A stretch of DNA of 12,283 nucleotides from an uncultured Eubacteriales bacterium (GCA_900321145.1 ONVB01000302.1:1-12283), one strand, 5' to 3'; counted from the first letter of the stretch, positions 1-5,561 are shown. The notes: generated by a model from the letters alone, not told the origin. Program-made: numbers and translations.

Positions 1-110
1 TACGGCTACGACTCGTTCGAGACGCCTAGTAGGATGACGATTTATGCAGCGTTAATAGTCGAAGTATTTGAAAACGGATGCACTAGTTTTATCAGGAGTT
101 TTCAACGCGT

Positions 111-172
111 TTATCAACAAAATGTGGATAATTATGTGGAAAAGAATGGGATTATCCACGGAGTTATCCACA
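111..172. promoter_or_regulatory. Cluster of five DnaA-box-like 9-mers
   Basis: Five matches or near matches to the DnaA box TTATNCACA lie within 62 bases: TTATCAACA (111-119, +), TGTGGATAA (123-131, exact box on the minus strand), TGTGGAAAA (135-143, minus, TTTTCCACA), TTATCCACG (152-160, +) and TTATCCACA (164-172, exact, +). DnaA binds such 9-mers cooperatively. The cluster lies outside any supported gene, 125 bases upstream of the NUDIX promoter, and an AT-rich stretch follows it (187-220). It could be a DnaA titration or regulatory cluster. It could also be the edge of a replication origin, but no dnaA or dnaN gene is visible here. Confidence 0.7.
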
Positions 173-201
173 AAGCCCACGAAAAATCATTATAATAATC
201 C

Positions 202-239
202 CATATATTGTGCATAACAAGAGTGAGATACAATATATG
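202..239. repeat. 10-bp inverted repeat upstream of NUDIX gene
   Basis: CATATATTGT (202-211) is matched by its exact reverse complement ACAATATATG (230-239), with 18 bases between. The arms are AT-rich, there is no T-run after the right arm, and the spacing of about 28 bases between arm starts is close to three helical turns. This fits a pair of protein-binding half sites better than a terminator. It lies about 60 bases upstream of the -35 element of the promoter at 298-325. No regulator can be named. Confidence 0.4.
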
Positions 240-297
240 TACTGATCTGTGACAGTCGTCGGCTGTATCCAATATGTACGATGTCAGGCAAAGAGAT

Positions 298-325
298 TTG
301 ATATTTTCACGATGGGTGATATAAT
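298..325 (+). promoter_or_regulatory. Promoter of the NUDIX hydrolase gene
   Basis: TTGATA (298-303), a 16-base spacer and TATAAT (320-325) form a near-consensus SigA-type promoter. The TG at 317-318 makes the -10 an extended element (TGaTATAAT). The predicted transcript starts near 332 and gives a leader of about 85 bases to the ATG at 418. Confidence 0.65.
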
Positions 326-417
326 ATGATATAAAGAGTCAAAAATTATGCTTACATTAAAGACAAGAAATATATGACTTGTAAAACAATGCTTATCAGA
401 AAGAAAGGTAATTAGAG

Positions 418-1014
418 ATGAGAAAAGACAGAGAAGATCTTCGCTGGGAAGAGGTCAGAACAGAGCATATAGTTCAGGATGAATGGATTGACTTCAGAAA
501 GTCTGCGTATCGATTTCCGGATGGGACAGAGTACGAGCCGTACTATACTTATAGCAGAAGAGATTATGTAGTTATCGTGGCAACCGATACCGAGGGTAAT
601 TATATATGTGTGAGGCAGTTCAGGTATGGTATAAATGAGGTTACAACGGAGTTCCCCGCAGGCGGTGTAGAGCGAAAGGATGGCAAGTGCTATGGTGAGA
701 GGAAAGTCGGTGTTCTTTCGGAGGATACGCTGGAGACGGCCAAGCGTGAACTTATGGAGGAGACGGGATATGTGTCAGACGAGTGGACACATTTGCTTAC
801 GGTGCCTTCGAATGCAACCATAGCCGATAATTATGCTTATATATATGAAGCAAAGAACTGTAGGAAAGTGGCTGAGCAGAATCTGGATGAGACAGAGTAT
901 CTGGATGTGGAGCTTCACACGGCAGATGAGATTGAAAGCTATATAAAGAGCGGGGACTTTCAGCAGGCTATGCACATTACCGCCTGGTATCTTTCAAAAA
1001 AACAATGGAAATAA
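418..1014 (+). CDS. NUDIX hydrolase, ADP-ribose pyrophosphatase-like
   Basis: A 198-residue cytoplasmic protein of the NUDIX superfamily, whose members hydrolyse nucleoside diphosphates linked to another moiety. The FPAGGVE segment (residues 79-85) and the helix R110-E-L-x-E-E-x-G-Y118, preceded by E102, match the ADP-ribose pyrophosphatase subgroup (about 180-210 residues). Metal-binding candidates are E111, E114 and E115. The strand 51-68 and the C-terminal helix 183-193 complete the usual fold. One oddity: about 14 extra residues lie between the AGG turn and the NUDIX helix, and K96 replaces the first glycine of the G-x5-E-x7-REUxEExGU signature (G93 and G98 are nearby). The start follows an AGAAAGG ribosome binding site at 402-408. 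The substrate is not certain; ADP-ribose is inferred from subgroup likeness. Confidence 0.85.
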   Translation: MRKDREDLRWEEVRTEHIVQDEWIDFRKSAYRFPDGTEYEPYYTYSRRDYVVIVATDTEGNYICVRQFRYGINEVTTEFPAGGVERKDGKCYGERKVGVLSEDTLETAKRELMEETGYVSDEWTHLLTVPSNATIADNYAYIYEAKNCRKVAEQNLDETEYLDVELHTADEIESYIKSGDFQQAMHITAWYLSKKQWK

Positions 1015-1045
1015 GGCGTGAGCTATGGTAAAATATACATCGGTA

Positions 1046-1083
1046 ATACTCGCCGAACGGCAGGAAAACACATCGGGGAGTAT
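1046..1083. repeat. Short nested inverted repeats before ChW gene
   Basis: ATACTC (1046-1051) pairs with GAGTAT (1078-1083), and GCCG-aa-CGGC (1052-1061) forms a small hairpin inside the left part. There is no following T-run, so this is not a convincing terminator. The NUDIX and ChW genes may therefore be partly co-transcribed. Extended -10-like elements (TGgTAAAAT at 1026-1034 and TATACT at 1081-1086) lie nearby without a good -35. Confidence 0.25.
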
Positions 1084-1096
1084 ACTTACAGTGAAG

Positions 1097-1114
1097 TATA
1101 AAACATGTTTTATA
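1097..1114. promoter_or_regulatory. Perfect 18-bp palindrome overlapping ChW gene leader
   Basis: TATAAAACATGTTTTATA (1097-1114) is identical to its own reverse complement and abuts the AAGGAGG ribosome binding site (1114-1120) of the ChW-repeat gene. A perfect 18-bp palindrome just before the ribosome binding site suggests a dimeric repressor site, or an RNA hairpin that affects ribosome access. The ATG at 1105 lies within it and is not the likely start. Confidence 0.45.
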
Positions 1115-1131
1115 AGGAGGATGATCAAAAG

Positions 1132-2271
1132 ATGAAACAGAGAAAAGTGTTGGCGTTGATTATGGCACTTGTACTCACGCTGGGAATTGTATTCGTTCCC
1201 GCATACGGATCGGCAGATGCGGCAGAGACAGCCACGATAAGCTATCGCTCGTATGTGCAGAGTTACGCATGGCTCGACTGGGTGAACAACGGAAAGCTTT
1301 CGGGAAAGACCGGCGAGGCAAAGAGACTTGAGTGCATACAGATCAAGCTCACGAAGCAGCCGGTAACCGGAAATGTAACATATCGCTCATATGTCCAGGG
1401 CAAGGGCTGGACAAGCTGGGTAGTTAACGGAGCAAAGTCCGGCCAGCAGGGAGAGAGCAGAAGAATAGAGGCTATGCAGATCAAGCTTACCGGCAAGATG
1501 GCTCAGAAGTATGATATTTACTACAGAGTTCATGTTCAGAACTTTGGATGGCTTGCATGGGCCAAGAACGGTGCATCAGCAGGAACTGCAGGTGTCGCAA
1601 GAAGGATAGAGGGAGTTCAGATCACTCTCGTTGAAAAAGGTTCTAACGCACCGGGTAATCTCAACAGCATTAAATCGGTGCAGTCCGAAAGCTATATAGG
1701 TAAGGTTGAGGGAACCGAGATCCTTTGCAAAAATGCATATTCTTCCGTAGCAAAAAATGTATCCTCAAAGTGCAAGACAACAAAGGATAACTATGTGGCA
1801 GTTATTTTGGATCTTGACAAGGATGGAGTTCCGGAACTTTTTGTGCTTCCGGGAGAGCAGGCAAACGAAGCGGTTCAGGGCTATGCCGGCATTTATCTTT
1901 TAAGTGATGGCAAGGCCAAGAATATAGTGAATGATAAGACGGCGTCCGAACAGTACAAGGCAAAGGTTGAAAAGCTTTATCAGGATAAGGACTCTCTGAT
2001 GAAGGATCCCGAGATCATCAAGCTTATGATCAAGCTGAAAACAGTATGTAAGAATTACGGACTTGACTCGACAAAGCTTATAGCGGGAGATCAGGAAGAG
2101 ATGCTTAAGGCTCTCGGGGTTGTGATGAGCTTATTTGATGAGTTCGGAAAGACCGGAAAGATACCGGAGATAAAGGGACTCGATATGAGCGAGCTTCCGA
2201 TAGCTGCGGGCGGAAAGTCGTCGGATGATGTGCTTAAGCTTATCAAGACACTCAAGGTTAAAACAAAGTAA
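1132..2271 (+). CDS. Secreted ChW-repeat protein
   Basis: A 379-residue protein with a signal peptide: K-rich start, hydrophobic core at residues 6-24 and likely cleavage near A30 (SADA/AET). Three ChW repeats follow at about 36-73, 82-119 and 128-166. Each has the form YR-x-(Y/H)VQ-x(3)-W-x(2)-W ... NG...G, then R-(I/L)-E and QI.L. ChW repeats are known from clostridial extracellular proteins and are thought to act in surface or ligand binding. The C-terminal half (about 185-379) has a calcium-loop-like D227-x-D229-x-D231-G-x-x-E235-L segment and a lysine-rich helical tail, with no domain I recognise. The start is set at 1132, not the in-frame ATG at 1105, because AAGGAGG (1114-1120) precedes 1132 by 11 bases. 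No sortase or membrane anchor is visible, so the protein is probably released or loosely bound. Confidence 0.88.
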   Translation: MKQRKVLALIMALVLTLGIVFVPAYGSADAAETATISYRSYVQSYAWLDWVNNGKLSGKTGEAKRLECIQIKLTKQPVTGNVTYRSYVQGKGWTSWVVNGAKSGQQGESRRIEAMQIKLTGKMAQKYDIYYRVHVQNFGWLAWAKNGASAGTAGVARRIEGVQITLVEKGSNAPGNLNSIKSVQSESYIGKVEGTEILCKNAYSSVAKNVSSKCKTTKDNYVAVILDLDKDGVPELFVLPGEQANEAVQGYAGIYLLSDGKAKNIVNDKTASEQYKAKVEKLYQDKDSLMKDPEIIKLMIKLKTVCKNYGLDSTKLIAGDQEEMLKALGVVMSLFDEFGKTGKIPEIKGLDMSELPIAAGGKSSDDVLKLIKTLKVKTK

Positions 2272-2290
2272 TATAAAAATGATGTTATAA

Positions 2291-2328
2291 AATAAGCCTG
2301 TCGGTTAAAGCGGCAGGCTTATTTTTTT
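2291..2328 (+). terminator. Terminator of the ChW-repeat gene
   Basis: AATAAGCCTG (2291-2300) pairs with CAGGCTTATT (2314-2323). Three more pairs (one G-U) close a 7-base loop, and seven T run over 2322-2328. This is a strong rho-independent terminator 19 bases after the ChW stop codon. Confidence 0.9.
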
Positions 2329-2329
2329 C

Positions 2330-2358
2330 TTGCGGTTATAACGGCAATGGTATAGAAT
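2330..2358 (+). promoter_or_regulatory. Possible promoter of the metallophosphoesterase gene
   Basis: TTGCGG (2330-2335), a 17-base spacer and TAGAAT (2353-2358, within TATAGAAT) form a moderate promoter directly after the ChW terminator and 37 bases before the next ATG. Confidence 0.35.
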
Positions 2359-2369
2359 ATAGGGGTTCG

Positions 2370-2378
2370 TTATTCACA
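2370..2378 (+). promoter_or_regulatory. Single DnaA box TTATTCACA
   Basis: An exact match to TTATNCACA in the leader of the metallophosphoesterase gene, just downstream of its proposed -10. It is the same 9-mer as at 10400-10408. A single box may be accidental, but the window as a whole is enriched for this motif. Confidence 0.4.
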
Positions 2379-2394
2379 CAAATCGGAGAGCAGA

Positions 2395-3396
2395 ATGGAA
2401 TATACATTAAATAAGGAAGAGATAGATATAGTTCGTGATATGCTTCCGCTTGCAAAGAGTCTGTGCAGCGGACTTCCGGCAGGCAAAAGGATAGACAAGC
2501 TGTCAGACTTTATTATGAACTGTGGTGATGTGGCTGAAATCGACAAGGAAATGAAGGATGAGATAATACTTGTATTTGCGATTCAGGAGCTTGCGTTCAG
2601 AAAGAAGTATAATGTCCTGACAAAAAACTATGGGATCATGCTTAGCAGTAAACGGTTGACTGCCATAGCCCGCGCGATAACGGCTTACGGTTCTTATGAT
2701 GAGAGCAAAAGACAAGCCAAAGCCGAGCTGATCAAAAAGCTTAAAGCCAAAGATAAGATACCTTCGCGAAAGCTGTATATTTCGGATATGCATTTCTTTC
2801 ATGAGAAGCTTAATCAGGGGATGGATAAAAGAGGTTTTGCTACCCTTGAGGAGATGCACTCCTATATGATCAGAAAATGGAACGAGCAGGTGACGGTCAA
2901 GGATGAGGTATATATATTAGGCGACTTTTCTGTAGCAAAAGGCGAGGATACCAATTCCATTCTCGCACAGCTGTCCGGAAGGAAGTATCTTATTCGCGGA
3001 AACCATGACAGGTACTTGGACGATAAGAGCTTTAGGCAGGAATACTTTGAGTGGGTCAAGCCATATGCTGAGATCCGGGATAATAACAGGAAGGTTGTCC
3101 TGTCGCACTATCCGGTGTTCTGCTACCACGGTCAGTATAAAAGAAGCGGAGATAAACCGACTACATATATGCTTTACGGGCATGTGCATGATACACATGA
3201 TGAAATTCTTGTCAACAAGTTTATTATGGAGACAAGACGCACTCAGGTTATGTCGAAGTACGATACAGAGCCGAAGTTTATACCGTGCCAGATGATCAAC
3301 TGCTTTTGCATGTTTTCGGATTACACTCCGATATCATTGGATGAGTGGATAGAGAAAGATATTGAAAGACGAAAGTGCATTAGACAAAATGACTAG
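2395..3396 (+). CDS. Calcineurin-like metallophosphoesterase with N-terminal extension
   Basis: A 333-residue predicted cytoplasmic protein. From about residue 125 it has the two-metal phosphoesterase motifs in order: D131-x-H133 (SDMHFFHE), G-D177-F, G-N203-H204-D, H238 (SHYP) and G-H263-V-H265. These residues coordinate Mn/Fe-type metal pairs in this family, and the spacing resembles small YfcE/MJ0936-like or phage-type phosphoesterases. Residues 1-125 are a mostly helical, lysine-rich region without a motif I recognise. The C-terminal tail (about 285-333) is cysteine-containing and basic at the end. The start follows CGGAGAG (2384-2390). The last codons overlap the first copies of the repeat at 3379-3439. 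No substrate can be assigned. Confidence 0.85.
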   Translation: MEYTLNKEEIDIVRDMLPLAKSLCSGLPAGKRIDKLSDFIMNCGDVAEIDKEMKDEIILVFAIQELAFRKKYNVLTKNYGIMLSSKRLTAIARAITAYGSYDESKRQAKAELIKKLKAKDKIPSRKLYISDMHFFHEKLNQGMDKRGFATLEEMHSYMIRKWNEQVTVKDEVYILGDFSVAKGEDTNSILAQLSGRKYLIRGNHDRYLDDKSFRQEYFEWVKPYAEIRDNNRKVVLSHYPVFCYHGQYKRSGDKPTTYMLYGHVHDTHDEILVNKFIMETRRTQVMSKYDTEPKFIPCQMINCFCMFSDYTPISLDEWIEKDIERRKCIRQND

Positions 3397-3439
3397 TGGA
3401 TTAGACACATATCGGCAACAATGACTAATTGATTAGACA
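3379..3439. repeat. Three ATTAGACA copies and a 32-bp direct repeat
   Basis: ATTAGACA occurs at 3379-3386, 3400-3407 and 3432-3439. The last two are each preceded by AATGACTA (3388-3395 and 3420-3427), giving a 32-base period. The last copy contains the inverted repeat CTAAT-tg-ATTAG (3425-3436). The array runs from the final codons of the metallophosphoesterase into the sulfhydrylase leader. TTGATT (3429-3434) and TATAGA (3454-3459), 19 bases apart, could be a weak promoter overlapping the last copy. The array may be a regulator-binding site or small tandem duplications of the upstream gene's end. Confidence 0.55.
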
Positions 3440-3480
3440 ACATGGTACTAAAATATAGACAATACAAGGAGGACTAAAAA

Positions 3481-4758
3481 ATGTCAGATTACAAACAGGA
3501 TACCAAATGCGTACAGGCGGGATATACCCCGGGAAACGGTGAGCCGAGACAGATACCTATTATCCAGTCGACCACGTTTAAGTACAACACGAGCGAGGAT
3601 ATGGGTAAGCTCTTTGATCTTGAAGCATCGGGATATTTCTATACCAGGCTTCAGAATCCGACCAATGACTATGTAGCGGCAAAGATAGCTGCCTTAGAGG
3701 GCGGAACTGCCGCGATGCTTACTTCATCCGGACAGGCTGCCAACTTCTTTGCGCTTTTCAATATATGTGAGTGTGGTTCACACATAGTTGCGTCATCGTC
3801 TATATATGGCGGAACATTTAACCTTATAGCCGTTACCATGGCAAAGATGGGAATAGAGGTGACCTTTGTATCACCGGACTGCAGCGACGAGGAGCTTGAG
3901 GCCGCATTTAAGGAGAACACCAGGGCTGTATTTGGAGAGAGCATAGCAAATCCGGCGCTTACCGTATTTGACATAGAGAGATTTGCGAAGGCGGCTCACA
4001 ATCATAATGTTCCGCTTATCGTGGACAATACATTTCCTACTCCGGTGAATTGCAGGCCGATAGAGTGGGGCGCCGACATAGTAACTCATTCGACTACCAA
4101 GTACATGGACGGACACGGAGCTGCAGTTGGTGGCGCCATAGTTGATTCGGGCAAGTTCGACTGGATGGCACATGCCGATATGTTCCCGGGACTTACCACT
4201 CCCGACGAGTCCTACCATGGCATTGTATATGCCGAGAAGTTCGGAAAGGAGGGTGCATTTATCACGAAATGTACCGCTCAGCTTATGAGAGACTTCGGAT
4301 GCATTCAGTCTCCGCAGAACGCATTTATATTAAACCTGGGCTTGGAGTCGCTTCATGTGCGTATGCCTAAGCATGTGGAAAACGGACTGGCAGTTGCTAA
4401 GTTCTTAGAGCAGCACGAGAAGGTTGTTAAGGTCAATTATCCGGGCCTTGAGTCAGATCCGTATTATGAGAGAGCAAAGAAGTATATGCCGAACGGCGGC
4501 TGCGGAGTAGTGTCTTTCGAGCTTAAAGGCGGCAGGAAGGCTGCGGAGGAGTTCATGAGCAAGCTGAAGCTTGCTGCCATAGAGACTCATGTGGCAGATG
4601 CGAGAACCTGCTGTCTTAATCCCGCAACCTCAACCCACAGGCAAATGACCGATGAACAGCTTGCCGCAGCCGGCATCCCCGCAGGTCTTGTAAGGATGTC
4701 ATGCGGACTTGAAGCAAGCGAAGACCTTATCGCGGATTTAGCACAGGCGCTTGAGTAA
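3481..4758 (+). CDS. O-acetylhomoserine sulfhydrylase, PLP-dependent
   Basis: A 425-residue cytoplasmic enzyme of the Cys/Met metabolism PLP family, full length for an O-acetyl-L-homoserine sulfhydrylase. The reaction joins O-acetylhomoserine with sulfide (or methanethiol) to give homocysteine (or methionine) plus acetate. Visible motifs are Y54-x-R56 in YTRLQNPT, the cofactor phosphate loop SSGQAA (82-87), D182 in VDNTFPTP which contacts the pyridine nitrogen, and the Schiff-base lysine K207 in HSTTKYMDGHG. The C-terminal part has the conserved ATSTHRQM segment and LVRMSCGLE. The start is supported by AAGGAGG at 3466-3472. It lies downstream of the metallophosphoesterase with a repeat-rich 84-base gap. 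No SAM, T-box or S-box leader fits in that gap. Close relatives (cystathionine gamma-synthase, methionine gamma-lyase) are less likely given the length and the PGLTTPDESYHG insertion. Confidence 0.93.
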   Translation: MSDYKQDTKCVQAGYTPGNGEPRQIPIIQSTTFKYNTSEDMGKLFDLEASGYFYTRLQNPTNDYVAAKIAALEGGTAAMLTSSGQAANFFALFNICECGSHIVASSSIYGGTFNLIAVTMAKMGIEVTFVSPDCSDEELEAAFKENTRAVFGESIANPALTVFDIERFAKAAHNHNVPLIVDNTFPTPVNCRPIEWGADIVTHSTTKYMDGHGAAVGGAIVDSGKFDWMAHADMFPGLTTPDESYHGIVYAEKFGKEGAFITKCTAQLMRDFGCIQSPQNAFILNLGLESLHVRMPKHVENGLAVAKFLEQHEKVVKVNYPGLESDPYYERAKKYMPNGGCGVVSFELKGGRKAAEEFMSKLKLAAIETHVADARTCCLNPATSTHRQMTDEQLAAAGIPAGLVRMSCGLEASEDLIADLAQALE

Positions 4759-4810
4759 TGCCGGTATTAAAGAAAATATTTCCCCTTGATTTTTTGGATA
4801 AAATGATGTA

Positions 4811-5093
4811 GAGTGTCCCTATGCGTATTTCAGTTATTCTTTAAGCGGGTATCCCGCTTATAATCCATTTACAGGTAATCTGCACAGGGACACAGTCATA
4901 GGGGATGTAAAGATATACCACGAATTGTCTTCACCTCTCAGGAATTCTTTTTGATGCTGTGATCTGTGCGGCGTACAGAAAAAGAGAGGTGATGCTTACT
5001 CATTTTATATCACATGTAACAGTAACTATATGATGCCGAATTGCATCAAACACTAAAAAGAGCAGGGGATATGAGATCATCCCCTGTTCTTTT
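4811..5093 (+). ncRNA. Candidate structured RNA or long structured 3' UTR
   Basis: The gap after the sulfhydrylase gene has no supported coding sequence but several strong hairpins. (1) GTGTCCCT (4813-4820) pairs with AGGGACAC (4886-4893), extended by TGC/GCA, and encloses TAAGCGGG-tat-CCCGCTTA (4842-4860). (2) TCACCTCTC (4931-4939) pairs with GAGAGGTGA (4984-4992), with T5/A5 (4948-4952/4979-4983) and CTGTGC-ggc-GTACAG (4964-4978) nested inside. (3) TGATGC/GCATCA (5031-5048). (4) A 15-bp terminator ends it. TCCCTATG (4816-4823) can alternatively pair with CATAGGGG (4897-4904), excluding stem 1. I do not recognise 6S, tmRNA, RNase P or a known riboswitch. No convincing promoter lies at 4780-4815, so it could be made by read-through from the sulfhydrylase gene. 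Confidence 0.35.
5056..5093. terminator. Bidirectional terminator with 15-bp stem
   Basis: AAAAGAGCAGGGGAT (5056-5070) pairs with ATCCCCTGTTCTTTT (5079-5093), with one G-U pair and an 8-base loop. A/T-rich outer stem segments give U-rich tails on either strand. It is the first strong terminator downstream of the sulfhydrylase gene. Confidence 0.8.
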
Positions 5094-5142
5094 GCCTTAT
5101 GCCGGTCGACTTTAGCCGGGATCTTCATACCGGCATAAGGCA
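5093..5142. repeat. 13-bp perfect inverted repeat, 24-base loop
   Basis: TGCCTTATGCCGG (5093-5105) is exactly complementary to CCGGCATAAGGCA (5130-5142). It shares its first base with the preceding terminator stem and is followed by another terminator, so three hairpins stand back to back. Its long loop and lack of a direct T-run are unlike a simple terminator. It may be a small palindromic element or part of a termination cluster between converging genes. Confidence 0.65.
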
Positions 5143-5143
5143 G

Positions 5144-5187
5144 CAAAAAAAGAAAAGCCCTACATTCATATAGATGTAAGGCTTTTT
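5144..5187 (-). terminator. Terminator of the ferredoxin gene
   Basis: Just beyond the ferredoxin stop codon (minus strand), AAAAGCC (5153-5159) pairs with GGCTTTT (5180-5186) and TACAT with ATGTA (5161-5165/5174-5178), around one mismatch and an 8-base loop. The minus strand then reads TTTTCTTTTTTTG. The plus strand also has a T-run, so it can stop transcripts from both sides. Confidence 0.85.
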
Positions 5188-5206
5188 CTTTATCCTTCGT
5201 AAGAGA

Positions 5207-5377
5207 TTAACCCTCTGATATAACACCGGCCGGGCAAGTACCTGCACATGCGCCGCAAGAGATGCACTTGTCTGCATCGATCTCGTACTTTCCATCGCCC
5301 TCGCTTATAGCACCTACCGGACATGCGCCAGCGCATGCACCGCACATAAGGCAACCGTCATTGATAACAAATGCCAT
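5207..5377 (-). CDS. 2[4Fe-4S] ferredoxin, clostridial type
   Basis: A 56-residue soluble electron carrier. It has two CxxCxxCxxxCP motifs: C9, C12, C15, C19-P and C38, C41, C44, C48-P. Each motif gives three ligands to one cluster and one to the other, as in clostridial ferredoxins of about 55 residues. It would pass low-potential electrons between oxidoreductases such as pyruvate:ferredoxin oxidoreductase and hydrogenase or Rnf; those partners are not in this window. The start at 5377 is chosen because AAGGAGG lies at 5387-5393 on the minus strand. An in-frame ATG 14 codons upstream (5419) lies at the expected transcription start and would add a basic, non-homologous leader. The gene is monocistronic, with its own promoter (5410-5438) and terminator. 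The promoter overlaps a Fur-like box. Confidence 0.95.
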   Translation of the reverse strand: MAFVINDGCLMCGACAGACPVGAISEGDGKYEIDADKCISCGACAGTCPAGVISEG

Positions 5378-5409
5378 GTTTTTAGTCCTCCTTCTTATAA
5401 ACTGACGAC

Positions 5410-5438
5410 ATTGTATCATTTTTGATAATTATTTTCAA
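5410..5438 (-). promoter_or_regulatory. Ferredoxin promoter
   Basis: On the minus strand TTGAAA (5433-5438), a 17-base spacer and TACAAT (5410-5415) form a strong promoter with an extended TGa before the -10. The leader to the ATG at 5377 is about 25 bases. Confidence 0.75.
5423..5437. promoter_or_regulatory. Fur-like 7-1-7 operator in the ferredoxin promoter
   Basis: TGATAAT-t-ATTTTCA (5423-5437) matches the Fur 7-1-7 consensus TGATAATnATTATCA at all but one of the 14 specified positions. It fills the spacer and overlaps the -35 of the ferredoxin promoter, where a bound repressor would block RNA polymerase. It fits the PerR consensus TTATAATnATTATAA less well (three mismatches). Confidence 0.5.
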
Positions 5439-5461
5439 TAGTAAAATATCATTTTGCTATT
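5437..5461. repeat. 11-bp inverted repeat upstream of the ferredoxin promoter
   Basis: AATAGTAAAAT (5437-5447) pairs with ATTTTGCTATT (5451-5461) across a 3-base loop, with one G-T position. It abuts the ferredoxin -35 and partly overlaps the Fur-like box. It could be a second operator. Confidence 0.35.
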
Positions 5462-5545
5462 ATTTAGATTACGGGAAGGTCGCTAAACATTATCCGGCCG
5501 GCAACACTGATCGGTAACGGCAGGTCAAATACATTGTGTTCAATC

Positions 5546-5561
5546 TGTCAAATGTTTGACA
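5546..5561. promoter_or_regulatory. Inverted-repeat operator overlapping the mecA -35
   Basis: TGTCAAA (5546-5552) and TTTGACA (5555-5561) are exact inverted arms two bases apart. The right arm contains the TTGACA -35 element of the mecA promoter. This arrangement is typical of a repressor operator. The binding protein is unknown. Confidence 0.5.

Noticed and set aside
1..195. Open frame on the plus strand from the window edge to TAA at 193-195, a possible 3' end of a preceding gene.
   Set aside because: It runs through the whole DnaA-box cluster, shows no domain I recognise, and 64 open codons can occur by chance. The first 60 bases might be genuine coding, but nothing here proves it.
4992..5033. 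13-codon frame after AGAGAGG, a possible leader peptide or small toxin.
   Set aside because: It is too short, the spacing from the purine stretch to the ATG is only about two bases, and it lies in a stem.
4759..5055. Known riboswitch (SAM, lysine, c-di-GMP, FMN), tmRNA or RNase P RNA.
   Set aside because: The diagnostic core sequences I know for these families are absent. AGAGAGGTG alone resembles the start of SAM and lysine riboswitches, but the rest does not follow.
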